From Acidovorax_G sp046289925 (GTDB taxonomy: Bacteria; Pseudomonadota; Gammaproteobacteria; Burkholderiales; Burkholderiaceae_C), in contig JBKBUN010000038.1 of the NCBI GenBank assembly GCA_046289925.1, positions 1-20,658 on the forward strand: 20,658 bases of DNA, given 5' to 3'. Under the pieces are notes generated by a model. That model made no database searches, was not told the origin of the DNA, and was given only the letters and a program-made list of their open reading frames with translations. Numbering within the stretch: the first letter of the stretch is position 1; the number at the start of each line of letters is the position of its first letter. Position numbers and translations under genes: made by a program. Positions 8,037 through 14,959 of this stretch are shown piece by piece.

Positions 8037-9047
8037 ATGCACCTGCCTTCTCCTGCCCCGTTTCCGCAGAACCGCCCGCGCCGCCTGCGCCGCGATGCGT
8101 TCACCCGCAACCTGGTACGCGAGCACCGCCTGTCGCCGCACGACTTCATCTACCCGGTGTTCGTGCACGAAGGTACGGCCCGCCGCGAGCCCGTGGCCTC
8201 GATGCCGGGCGTGGACCGGCTGAGCCTGGATCTGCTGCTGCCCGTGGCCGAAGAATGCGTGTCGCTGGGCATTCCGGTGCTGGCGCTGTTTCCGGCCATC
8301 GACCCGGCGCTCAAGACGCCCGACGGCAAGGAAGCGCTGAACCCCGAGGGCCTGATCCCGCGCGTGGTGCGGGCGCTGAAACAGGAATTCCCCGATCTGG
8401 GTGTGATGACCGATGTGGCGCTGGACCCCTACACCAGCCACGGCCAGGACGGCGTGCTCGACGACAGCGGCTACATCCTCAACGACGAGACGGTGGAGAT
8501 CCTCACCGGCCAGGCGCTCACGCATGCCGACGCAGGCGTGGACATCGTCGCGCCCAGCGACATGATGGACGGCCGCATCGGCGCGATCCGCGAGGCGCTG
8601 GAAGTGCACGGCCACATCCACACGCGCATCATGGCCTACAGCGCCAAGTACGCGAGCGCCTTCTACGGCCCCTTCCGCGACGCCGTGGGCACGCGCGGCG
8701 CTTTGGGCAAGGCCGACAAGAACGTCTACCAGATGGACCCGGCCAACAGCGACGAAGCGCTGCGCGAAGTGGGCCAGGACATTGCCGAGGGCGCGGACAT
8801 GGTGATGGTCAAACCCGGCATGCCCTACCTGGACATCGTGCGCCGTGTGAAGGACGAGTTCCGCGTGCCCACCTTTGCCTACCAGGTCAGCGGCGAGTAC
8901 GCGATGCTCAAGGCCGCCGCCGCCCAGGGCTGGCTGCAGCACGACGCGGTGATGATGGAAAGCCTGCTCGCCTTCAAGCGCGCGGGGGCCGACGGCATCC
9001 TCACCTACTTTGCGCGCGACGCCGCTCGTTTGCTATTGAATCGATAG
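8037..9047 (+). CDS. hemB: Delta-aminolevulinic acid dehydratase (porphobilinogen synthase)
   Basis: HemB condenses two 5-aminolevulinate molecules to porphobilinogen, the second committed step of tetrapyrrole synthesis, in the cytosol. At 336 aa it is full length. The two substrate-binding lysines are Lys204 (YSAKYASAFYGPFR) and Lys259 (MVKPGMPYLD, the Schiff-base lysine). The metal-site segment is DVALDPYTSHGQDG (126-139), with Asp rather than Cys, so this is the magnesium/potassium type rather than the zinc type. The ATG at 8037 fits the family. The last residues (about LLLNR) and the TAG stop are encoded by a dispersed repeat, so the original C-terminus has probably been replaced; the catalytic core is unaffected. 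It is divergent from hemJ and followed after 36 nt by a corA-like gene. Confidence 0.97.
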   Translation: MHLPSPAPFPQNRPRRLRRDAFTRNLVREHRLSPHDFIYPVFVHEGTARREPVASMPGVDRLSLDLLLPVAEECVSLGIPVLALFPAIDPALKTPDGKEALNPEGLIPRVVRALKQEFPDLGVMTDVALDPYTSHGQDGVLDDSGYILNDETVEILTGQALTHADAGVDIVAPSDMMDGRIGAIREALEVHGHIHTRIMAYSAKYASAFYGPFRDAVGTRGALGKADKNVYQMDPANSDEALREVGQDIAEGADMVMVKPGMPYLDIVRRVKDEFRVPTFAYQVSGEYAMLKAAAAQGWLQHDAVMMESLLAFKRAGADGILTYFARDAARLLLNR

Positions 9048-9094
9048 CGGCTTGTGCTTGATAGGTAAGCACGAGAGGCCGATTTGACTCCAAA
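9030..9094 (+). repeat. Dispersed palindromic repeat, copy B, at the hemB/corA junction
   Basis: The layout is as in copy A: GCTAT (9032-9036) with ATAGC (9044-9048), then CTTGTGCTT (9051-9059) with AAGCACGAG (9067-9075, one G-T pair), then AGGCC and a GACTCCAAA tail. It contains the hemB stop codon (9045-9047) and, at its distal end, the GAGAGG Shine-Dalgarno and TTG start of the next gene. Confidence 0.8.
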
Positions 9095-10271
9095 CCCTGC
9101 CGGCGTTCGCGTCTTCCACCTGCACGCGGGCGGCGTGCAGGAACTGCCCGCCCTGCCCGCGCAGCCGCCGGCCCAGGGCTTTGTGTGGGTCGCCTGCGCG
9201 CGCCCGGTGTTTTCCGAACGCCAGGCCGAGCTGCAGGCCGCGCTGCAGGCGCTGGCAGGCGCGCAACTGGTGGATCTGCACGTCTCGGATCTGCTCAACG
9301 CGCAACTGCCCTCGCGCTACGACTACACGCTGCAGTACGACCTGGTGGTATTCCGCCGCCTGGCCGCGGCCAGCACCGCGGCCAACGTGAACGGCAATGG
9401 GAACGGGAACGGCGCTGCACCCGTGCCCCTGCCCCAGGGCAGCGCCCCGCGCCGTGGCGGCCCGCCCGTGCTGCACCGCATCGACACCAGCCCGGTGGGC
9501 TTTGCGATCTTCGACCAGGTGCTGCTCACGGTGCACCCGGCCGACTGCGCCGTGCGCGACGCCTACGTGCAGCGCCTGCTGGCGGCTGCCACGGGCACGG
9601 CCGAGCCGCCGCGCGAAGGCCGCCCCAGCGCCCCGCCCCCGGGCAACCGCCTGCCCACCAGCCCGGCCGACCTGATGCTGCGCCTGGTCAACCAGATGGT
9701 GGACGGCTACCTCGACCTGCGCCGCGAGCTCTCGCGCCAGCTCGACCACTGGCAGACCGAGCTGCTGCGCCCGCGCACGCGCTTTTCCAACTGGAGCGCG
9801 CTGCTCGATGCGCGCATGGCGCTGCACCAGCTTGACGAGATCTGTGAAGACCAGCGCACCGCGGTGCAAGACTGGATCGATGCCCTGGAGACCCGGCCCC
9901 AGCCCGACAGCACCGCCGGGCTGCGCGAGTGGGACCTGCTCAAGGTGCGCAGCCGCGACGTGCTGGAGCACATCGAGCGCGTGGTGCACCACGTGCGGCG
10001 GCTCGAACAGAGCACCGAAACCGCCGTGCAGATGCATTTTTCGGTGCAGAGCAACCGCACCAACGACATCATGCGCACACTCACCGCGCTCACGGCCGTG
10101 TTCCTGCCGCTGAACCTGATCGCGGGCATCTTCGGCATGAACTTCGACTTCCTGCCGCTCATCCACCAGCAGGACGGCTTCTGGTGGGCCATGGGAGCCA
10201 TGGGCCTGATCGCGCTGGCACTGGTGGCGCTGTTCTGGCGCAAGCGCTACCTGGCGCGCACGGGCGGCTGA
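9084..10271 (+). CDS. CorA-family magnesium/divalent cation transporter
   Basis: A 395-aa inner-membrane protein of the CorA/ZntB family, which forms pentameric channels for Mg2+, Co2+, Ni2+ or Zn2+. The signature GMNF is at 351-354, at the end of the first of two C-terminal helices (about 332-350, TAVFLPLNLIAGIF), with the second at about 366-385. The long cytosolic N-terminal domain carries the usual helical segment before them. Two low-complexity inserts stand out: NVNGNGNGNGAAPVP near residues 100-115, from an AACGGN hexanucleotide repeat (9384-9413), and a Pro-rich stretch (PPREGRPSAPPPGNRLP, about 174-190). The start is a TTG with a GAGAGG ribosome site 5 nt upstream, both within repeat copy B; no ATG is available before the conserved VRVFHL strand. 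Ion specificity cannot be read from the sequence. Confidence 0.9.
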   Translation: MTPNPAGVRVFHLHAGGVQELPALPAQPPAQGFVWVACARPVFSERQAELQAALQALAGAQLVDLHVSDLLNAQLPSRYDYTLQYDLVVFRRLAAASTAANVNGNGNGNGAAPVPLPQGSAPRRGGPPVLHRIDTSPVGFAIFDQVLLTVHPADCAVRDAYVQRLLAAATGTAEPPREGRPSAPPPGNRLPTSPADLMLRLVNQMVDGYLDLRRELSRQLDHWQTELLRPRTRFSNWSALLDARMALHQLDEICEDQRTAVQDWIDALETRPQPDSTAGLREWDLLKVRSRDVLEHIERVVHHVRRLEQSTETAVQMHFSVQSNRTNDIMRTLTALTAVFLPLNLIAGIFGMNFDFLPLIHQQDGFWWAMGAMGLIALALVALFWRKRYLARTGG

Positions 10272-10344
10272 GCCCCCCGGACGTTGTTGCACACGCGACA
10301 AGCCGGGCGCGCGGCTGTCAGGCTCTTCACGCTGGCGGCTCAAT

Positions 10345-10359
10345 GTTGCAATCTGCAAC
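10345..10359. promoter_or_regulatory. Perfect inverted repeat upstream of the chemoreceptor gene
   Basis: GTTGCA (10345-10350) and TGCAAC (10354-10359) are separated by ATC, 62 nt before the ATG of the chemoreceptor gene, in a stretch less GC-rich than the surroundings. It could be a regulator half-site pair or chance. I see no sigma-28 promoter signature in the 150-nt gap. Confidence 0.3.
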
Positions 10360-10421
10360 TTCGTGTACGCAAACCGTTGGGCCGCCGGTGCAGTCGGCTC
10401 TGTCTCTCGCCTCCGCATTCG

Positions 10422-11963
10422 ATGAACCGCCTCACCATTGCTGGCAAGTTGCGCCTGATGGCCACCGTCAGCACCCTGATCCTGATCGCCACGTCCGCCT
10501 ACTTCTTGTGGGAGGAATACCACCTCACCCGCAGCAGCCGCGAGATGGCCGTGCGCCAGACGGTGGAAGTCGCGCACTCCATCCTCGACTGGGCCCACGG
10601 GCTGGAAAAGGCTGGCACCCACACCCGCGAGCAGGCCCAGCAGCTGGGTCTGTCGGCCCTGCAGGCCGCCCGCTATTCGGGCAACGAATACTTCTGGCTG
10701 CAGACGGTGGACGCCAAGGTGGTGATGCACCCCTTCCGCCCCGATCTGAACGGCAAAGACGGCTCGGCCATCAAAGACCCGGACGGCAAGGCCGTCTTCC
10801 GCCTGTTTGGCGACCGCGCCCGCCAGCCCGACGGCGGCGGCATCGTCGAGTACCAGTGGCCCAAGCCTGGCCAGCAAGATCCTGTGCCCAAGATCTCGTA
10901 CGTCAAGCGCTTTGCCGCCTGGGACTGGGTGGTGGGCTCGGGCGTGTACGTGGACGACCTGCGAGCCACCTTCGTCGCCAGCCTGACGCGGTCGCTCGTG
11001 GTCATCGGCATTGCGCTGGCCATCAACCTGCTCATGGTGCGCGGCGTGTACCGCACCGTCTCGCGCGGACTGGGCAAGGCCATCCGCGTGGCGCATGCGA
11101 TTTCGCAGCGCGACCTCACGCAGGAGATCACCGTCAAGGGCCAGGACGAGATCAGCGAGCTGCTGCGTGCCATGCAGCGCATGCAGACCGACCTGATCGA
11201 CACGCTGCGCACGGTGCGCGACACCACCGACCAACTTGCCCAGGCCAGCGAGCAGATTGCCAGCGGCAACATGGACCTGAGCAGCCGCACCGAAAGCACC
11301 GCGTCGAGCCTGGAGCAAACGGCGGCCAGCATGGAGCAGCTCACCGGCTCGGTCGCACAGAACGCGCAGGCCGCGCGCCGCGCCGCCAGCACCGCCACCA
11401 GCGCGAGCGAGGTCGCCATGCAAGGCGGTCAGGCCGTGTCGCAGGTGGTAGACACCATGAACCGCATCAGCGCCTCCTCGCGCCGCATTGCCGACATCAT
11501 CGGCGTGATCGACGGGATCGCCTTCCAGACCAACATCCTGGCACTCAACGCCGCCGTCGAAGCCGCGCGCGCGGGCGAGCAAGGCCGAGGCTTTGCCGTG
11601 GTGGCCGGTGAGGTGCGCAGCCTGGCCCAGCGCAGCGCCGAGGCCGCGCGCGAGATCAAGCAGCTCATCCACAGCTCGGTCGAGCAGGTGGAGGCCGGGG
11701 CCACGCAGGTAGACGCTGCAGGCCAGACCATGGACCGGCTGGTCGCAGCTGTGCAGGAAGTGCACAGCCTGATCCAGGAAATCACCACCGCCACGGGCGA
11801 GCAGAGCAACGGCATTGCCCAGGTGAACGTGGCCGTGTCGGAACTGGACCGCATGACGCAGCAAAACGCCTCGCTGGTCGAAGAATCGGCCGCCGCCGCC
11901 GAAAACCTGCGCGAGCAGGCCGTGGCCCTGGCCGAGAGCGTGAACCGCTTCCGCATGGCCTGA
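10422..11963 (+). CDS. Methyl-accepting chemotaxis protein with single Cache sensor
   Basis: A 513-aa transmembrane chemoreceptor. TM1 is at about 12-30; the periplasmic domain (about 32-185) has the single-Cache signature NEYFWLQTVDAKVVMHPF (88-105), GKDGSAIKDPDGK and WDWVVGSGVYVDDL; TM2 is about 188-206, followed by a HAMP domain (about 207-262). The cytosolic signalling hairpin tip is around QTNILALNAAVEAARAGEQG (369-388), continuing RGFAVVAGEVRSLAQRSA. No CheR/CheB-tethering pentapeptide is present at the C-terminus (ends VNRFRMA). Cache domains of this kind often bind small organic acids, but the ligand is not readable. The ATG at 10422 has no good Shine-Dalgarno; the open frame upstream lacks family features. 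It stands alone, without che genes in the window. Confidence 0.93.
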   Translation: MNRLTIAGKLRLMATVSTLILIATSAYFLWEEYHLTRSSREMAVRQTVEVAHSILDWAHGLEKAGTHTREQAQQLGLSALQAARYSGNEYFWLQTVDAKVVMHPFRPDLNGKDGSAIKDPDGKAVFRLFGDRARQPDGGGIVEYQWPKPGQQDPVPKISYVKRFAAWDWVVGSGVYVDDLRATFVASLTRSLVVIGIALAINLLMVRGVYRTVSRGLGKAIRVAHAISQRDLTQEITVKGQDEISELLRAMQRMQTDLIDTLRTVRDTTDQLAQASEQIASGNMDLSSRTESTASSLEQTAASMEQLTGSVAQNAQAARRAASTATSASEVAMQGGQAVSQVVDTMNRISASSRRIADIIGVIDGIAFQTNILALNAAVEAARAGEQGRGFAVVAGEVRSLAQRSAEAAREIKQLIHSSVEQVEAGATQVDAAGQTMDRLVAAVQEVHSLIQEITTATGEQSNGIAQVNVAVSELDRMTQQNASLVEESAAAAENLREQAVALAESVNRFRMA

Positions 11964-11967
11964 AGGC

Positions 11968-11986
11968 TCTGCGCCCACCGCGCAGA
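11968..11986. terminator. Hairpin directly after the chemoreceptor stop codon
   Basis: TCTGCGC (11968-11974) and GCGCAGA (11980-11986) form a perfect 7-bp stem with a 5-nt loop, 4 nt after the stop codon. No U-run follows, so it would be an imperfect terminator or an mRNA 3'-end stabiliser between converging genes. Confidence 0.4.
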
Positions 11987-11993
11987 AGGGGCC

Positions 11994-12317
11994 TCAGCGC
12001 GGCGGTGCGCTCACGCCCCAAAGCGGTGCTGCATGGTCCCAGGCCAGACGGCCGCCCCCTGCGGGCAGGCCATCCCGCCAGCGCGGGTAGCTGGCCATCA
12101 GCTCGCCGTCGTACCGCCAGCGCTGGTTGTCCCTGGTGACCGCGCCGACCCCCAAAGCAGTCTGGGTAGCGCTCGATCAGCGCACACCCGCCTGGGCCAG
12201 CGCGATCAGCCGTCCTGCGCGCCAAAGTGCGAGCGCCGCCACGTGCGCCCGGTGTGGATGCACCGCGGCTTGCGATGTACGGCAAGCGGTCCATTGTTCA
12301 CCGTCTTTGGGCCCCAT
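11994..12317 (-). pseudogene. Remnant of a small protein gene with internal stop and paired frameshifts
   Basis: Read from an ATG at 12317 the frame begins MGPKDGEQWTACRTSQAAVH, runs 46 codons to LAQAGVR and meets TGA at 12177-12179. The same frame is open again afterwards and reads TRDNQRWRYDGELMASYPRW, then DGLPAGGGRLAWDHAAPLWG, to a stop at 11994. Between them a neighbouring frame reads ALIERYPDCFG. A one-base change before it, and one G removed from the GGGGG run near 12151, would join all three into a continuous protein of about 105 aa. This protein-like composition split over two frames suggests a decayed gene or sequencing errors. I do not recognise the family. It may also be non-coding. 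Confidence 0.45.
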
Positions 12318-12409
12318 CGCCCCGCTATGGAGCCGCAAACACAGCGAAAACGGTCCTCGCTGGGGCTCATGTTCGCTTTCGGCGCCCCAAGTCCGACAGG
12401 CTTGCAGGA

Positions 12410-13099
12410 TCAGCCCAAGTGGCGGTCGAAGAAGGCCAGCGTACGGTCGCGCGCCACCAGGGCTGCGGCTTCGTCGTACGAGCCGCGCTGGTCGCAGTTG
12501 AAGCCATGATCGGCTTGGTACACATGCACCTCGACTTCAGGGTGGGCGCGGCCGAAGGCCTGCACGCTGTCGAGCGGAATCCAGTGGTCGCGCTCGCCAA
12601 AGTGCGCCAGCACCGGCACGCGGGGCTGGCGGGCCGACTCTTCGGGCGTGGTCATGCCGCCGCCGTAGTAACACACGGCTGCGGCCAGCCCTTCGAGCGT
12701 GCAGGCCGAGCGCCAGGTCAGCAGGCCGCCCCAGCAAAAGCCCACGATGCCCACCTTGCCGCCGCTGCGCTCGCGCGCCCAGTCGATCGCAGCCTGGATA
12801 TCCTGCAGCACCCCAGGGACGGGCAGGGCGTCCACCGCCTGCTTCAGATCGAAGCCTTGCTTCATGTCCTGCTCGGTGTAGCCCAACTCCACCCCCTGCT
12901 GCACGCGCGCAAAGGTGGAGGGCGCAATCGCCAAGTAGCCGCGGGCCGCAAAACGGTCGGCCACGGCGCGGATGTGGCTGTTGACGCCAAAAATCTCCTG
13001 CAGCACCACCACTGCGCCCTGCGGCGGGGCGTCGGGTTCGGCCACCCAGGCGGGGCAGGCCTGGCCATCGGCAGCCTTGAGTTCGATCCACTGACCCAT
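12410..13099 (-). CDS. Dienelactone hydrolase family protein
   Basis: A 229-aa cytosolic alpha/beta hydrolase of the dienelactone hydrolase family. The Cys-Asp-His triad is visible: Cys122 in GFCWGG, Asp171 in FGERDHWIP and His198 in ADHGFNCD; the Glu35 that activates the cysteine is in VLQEIFGVN. Classical members open dienelactones in chlorocatechol breakdown; many chromosomal relatives act on unknown lactones or esters, and no aromatic degradation genes are nearby, so the substrate is open. The ATG at 13099 has a strong AAGGAG ribosome site 7 nt upstream and the typical start MGQWIELKAADG; the frame upstream is a GC artefact. It is divergent from marC, with 209 nt between the starts. Confidence 0.93.
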   Translation of the reverse strand: MGQWIELKAADGQACPAWVAEPDAPPQGAVVVLQEIFGVNSHIRAVADRFAARGYLAIAPSTFARVQQGVELGYTEQDMKQGFDLKQAVDALPVPGVLQDIQAAIDWARERSGGKVGIVGFCWGGLLTWRSACTLEGLAAAVCYYGGGMTTPEESARQPRVPVLAHFGERDHWIPLDSVQAFGRAHPEVEVHVYQADHGFNCDQRGSYDEAAALVARDRTLAFFDRHLG

Positions 13100-13308
13100 G
13101 TGCGTTCTCCTTGTTGCGGTGCGGCGGCGGCCCGGCACTGTCGCGCCCGGACCGCACCGCGGGTGGGGCCCCTCGCCGGCGGCGATGGGGAATGCTGTAA
13201 TGCGGCCCTTGGCCGCACCCCCGCATTCTTGCAGCGCCTGGCTTTCCGGGCAAAACTCGGCCTTGGGGCCAGCGCTGCGGCCCACCGAACCCACCCCGAG
13301 TCTTGCGC

Positions 13309-13944
13309 ATGGACCTCAAACCGCTGATCACGCTGCTGGCAATCGTCAACCCGCTGGCCATCGTGCCGTTCTTCATCCACTACACCGAGGGCTTCAGTCC
13401 CGCGCAGCGCCGCCGCACCATCCAGGTGGCGTCGATGAGCGTGTTCTGCGTAATCGCCGCCTGTGCGCTGCTGGGCCTGCAGATCCTGGATTTCTTCAAC
13501 ATCTCGCTGCAGAGCTTTCAGGTAGGCGGCGGGATGCTGCTGCTGATCTCGGCCATGAACATGCTAGGCGCGCAGCCCGCCGAGGCCAAACCGCACACGC
13601 ACGAATTGGAAGAAGGCGCCGAAAAAGCCGCGGCCGGCTCAAGCATCGCCGTGGTGCCACTGACGATTCCGCTGCTCACCGGCCCGGCGAGCATGTCCAC
13701 GGTGGTGATCTATGCCGACAGAGCGCAGACCTTCTGGCAGCACGCCTCGCTGCTGGTGTACGGCGTGGTCATCGCCGCAGCCACGGCCGTGTGCTTTGCG
13801 CTGGCCGACCCGATTGCGCGCGTGCTGGGCAAGACGGGTATCAACGTGATGACCCGGCTCATGGGCCTGATCCTCGCGGCACTGGCCGTGGAGGTGATGG
13901 CCGACGGCCTGGGCAAGCTGTTCCCGGTGCTGGTGGCGCGGTGA
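13309..13944 (+). CDS. MarC-family inner membrane protein
   Basis: A 211-aa protein with about six hydrophobic helices, belonging to the MarC (UPF0056) family of inner-membrane proteins. The N-terminal LKPLITLLAIVNPLAIVPFF (3-22) and the repeat-like second half VVPLTIPLLTGPASMSTVV are the family hallmarks; a charged His/Glu-rich loop (KPHTHELEEGAEKA) separates the halves. E. coli MarC was once linked to multiple antibiotic resistance but that role was not upheld, and the function of the family is unknown; do not read resistance from it. The ATG at 13309 is preferred over a TTG at 13303 as it fits the family start. A hairpin follows 3 nt after the stop. The next gene, creB, starts 316 nt later. 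Confidence 0.9.
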   Translation: MDLKPLITLLAIVNPLAIVPFFIHYTEGFSPAQRRRTIQVASMSVFCVIAACALLGLQILDFFNISLQSFQVGGGMLLLISAMNMLGAQPAEAKPHTHELEEGAEKAAAGSSIAVVPLTIPLLTGPASMSTVVIYADRAQTFWQHASLLVYGVVIAAATAVCFALADPIARVLGKTGINVMTRLMGLILAALAVEVMADGLGKLFPVLVAR

Positions 13945-14260
13945 CAGGGAGCCCCCTGAGTCGCCTGCGGCGCCTTCCCCCTCGGAGGGCTCCTCGGTAC
14001 GCATCGAGCGGAAAGTGTGCGCCGCGGATCGGGAACGGCTGCAAGGCGCCAAGCGCAGCAATAGCCGGCGCTATTGCGAGCATTGGCAACGCAGCAGGCG
14101 GCCCGAGTCCGCGGATGCACACGGCGCGAGGATGCGTGCAGAGGGGCCCTGGCCCTCGCTGCGGGGCGGCCCTTGCTCGGCGCCCCCGAGCCGACGGCCC
14201 GCACTCCTTGCCATCCTTGCCACAGACGGGGGCGGCAGGCTTCACACACCAGCATTGACC
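13945..14260. other. 316-bp gene-free stretch with palindromes, probable repeat element
   Basis: No gene is supported here. Directly after marC, GGAGCCC (13948-13954) and GGGCTCC (13987-13993) bracket an inner CGCC-TGC-GGCG stem. Further on, GCAATAGC-CGGC-GCTATTGC (14058-14077) is a perfect 8-bp hairpin. The wording (GAGTCGCCTGCGGCGCCTTC and the stretch around the second hairpin) resembles repeats that I remember from other Comamonadaceae intergenic regions. The creB promoter should lie in the last part; a lone TTCAC half-site at 14241-14245 lacks its partner. Confidence 0.5.
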
Positions 14261-14944
14261 ATGTCCACCATCCTCGTCCTGGAAGACGACCCGGCCATTG
14301 CCCACACCGTGTGCTACGCCCTCGGCCGCGAGGGCTGGGCCGTGACGCACAGCCTGCTGGTGCAGGACGCGCGCCAGCAGCTGCGCGTCCAGCGCTTTGA
14401 CGCGCTGGTGCTGGACGTGGGCCTGCCCGACGGCAATGGGCTGGATTTGCTGCGCGAGCTGCGCCAGGCTCCGGCCACACTGGCCCACTTGCCGGTGCTG
14501 GTGCTCAGCGCCCGGGGCGAAGAAATCGACCGTGTGCTGGGCCTGGAGCTGGGTGCCGACGACTACCTGGCCAAGCCCTTCAGCCCGCGCGAGCTGGCGG
14601 CACGCATCAAAGCCCTGCTGCGCCGCGCAGCGCGCCCGGCTACAGCCCCCGCGCCCGCTGGCCTGCACGACGACGCCGCGGGCCAGCGCATGCTGCTGGC
14701 CGGGCAGCCGCTGCCGCTCACGCGGCGCGAATACCGGCTGCTGGCCTGCCTGGTGCAGGGCGCAGGCCGCATCCTGAGCCGCGAGGCCCTGCTGGCCGCG
14801 GCCTGGGGCGACGACAGCGACAGCCTGGACCGCACGGTGGACACCCACATCAAAACCCTGCGCGCCAAGCTGCGCGAAGCCGACCCGTCGCGCGAGTACA
14901 TCGTCACCCACCGCGGCCTGGGCTACGCGCTGGCTGTGAGCTGA
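14261..14944 (+). CDS. creB: Response regulator CreB
   Basis: A 227-aa OmpR/PhoB-type regulator. The receiver domain (1-120) has the acidic pair Asp9/Asp10, the phosphorylated Asp52 (VLDVGLPDG), Ser83 and Lys105 (AKPFSPREL). The C-terminal winged helix (about 135-225) shows LPLTRREYRLL, SREALL, RTVDTHIKTLRAKL and the ending YIVTHRGLGYAL. Naming as creB rests on the following creC-like kinase and the unmistakable creD, and on the CreB box in front of creD. CreBC responds to growth and envelope conditions, and in several Gram-negatives to PBP inhibition by beta-lactams. The ATG at 14261 gives the normal MSTILVLEDDP start; creC follows after 15 nt. creA, first gene of the E. coli operon, is absent here. 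Confidence 0.92.
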   Translation: MSTILVLEDDPAIAHTVCYALGREGWAVTHSLLVQDARQQLRVQRFDALVLDVGLPDGNGLDLLRELRQAPATLAHLPVLVLSARGEEIDRVLGLELGADDYLAKPFSPRELAARIKALLRRAARPATAPAPAGLHDDAAGQRMLLAGQPLPLTRREYRLLACLVQGAGRILSREALLAAAWGDDSDSLDRTVDTHIKTLRAKLREADPSREYIVTHRGLGYALAVS

Positions 14945-14959
14945 ACGCACCTGCCTGCC

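Noticed and set aside
9033..11978. A 981-codon open frame on the minus strand opposite the corA-like and chemoreceptor genes
   Set aside because: It is a by-product of high GC at third codon positions; it spans two unrelated genes, is His/Gly/Ala/Arg-rich and shows no domain.
12177..12179. TGA read as selenocysteine in the small minus-strand gene
   Set aside because: No conserved Sec context or hairpin, and the neighbouring-frame protein-like segment points to frameshifts instead.
14241..14266. CreB box in front of creB
   Set aside because: One TTCAC is present, but the base six downstream does not begin a second TTCAC; the nearest similar word (TTGAC) is nine bases away, so the spacing is wrong.
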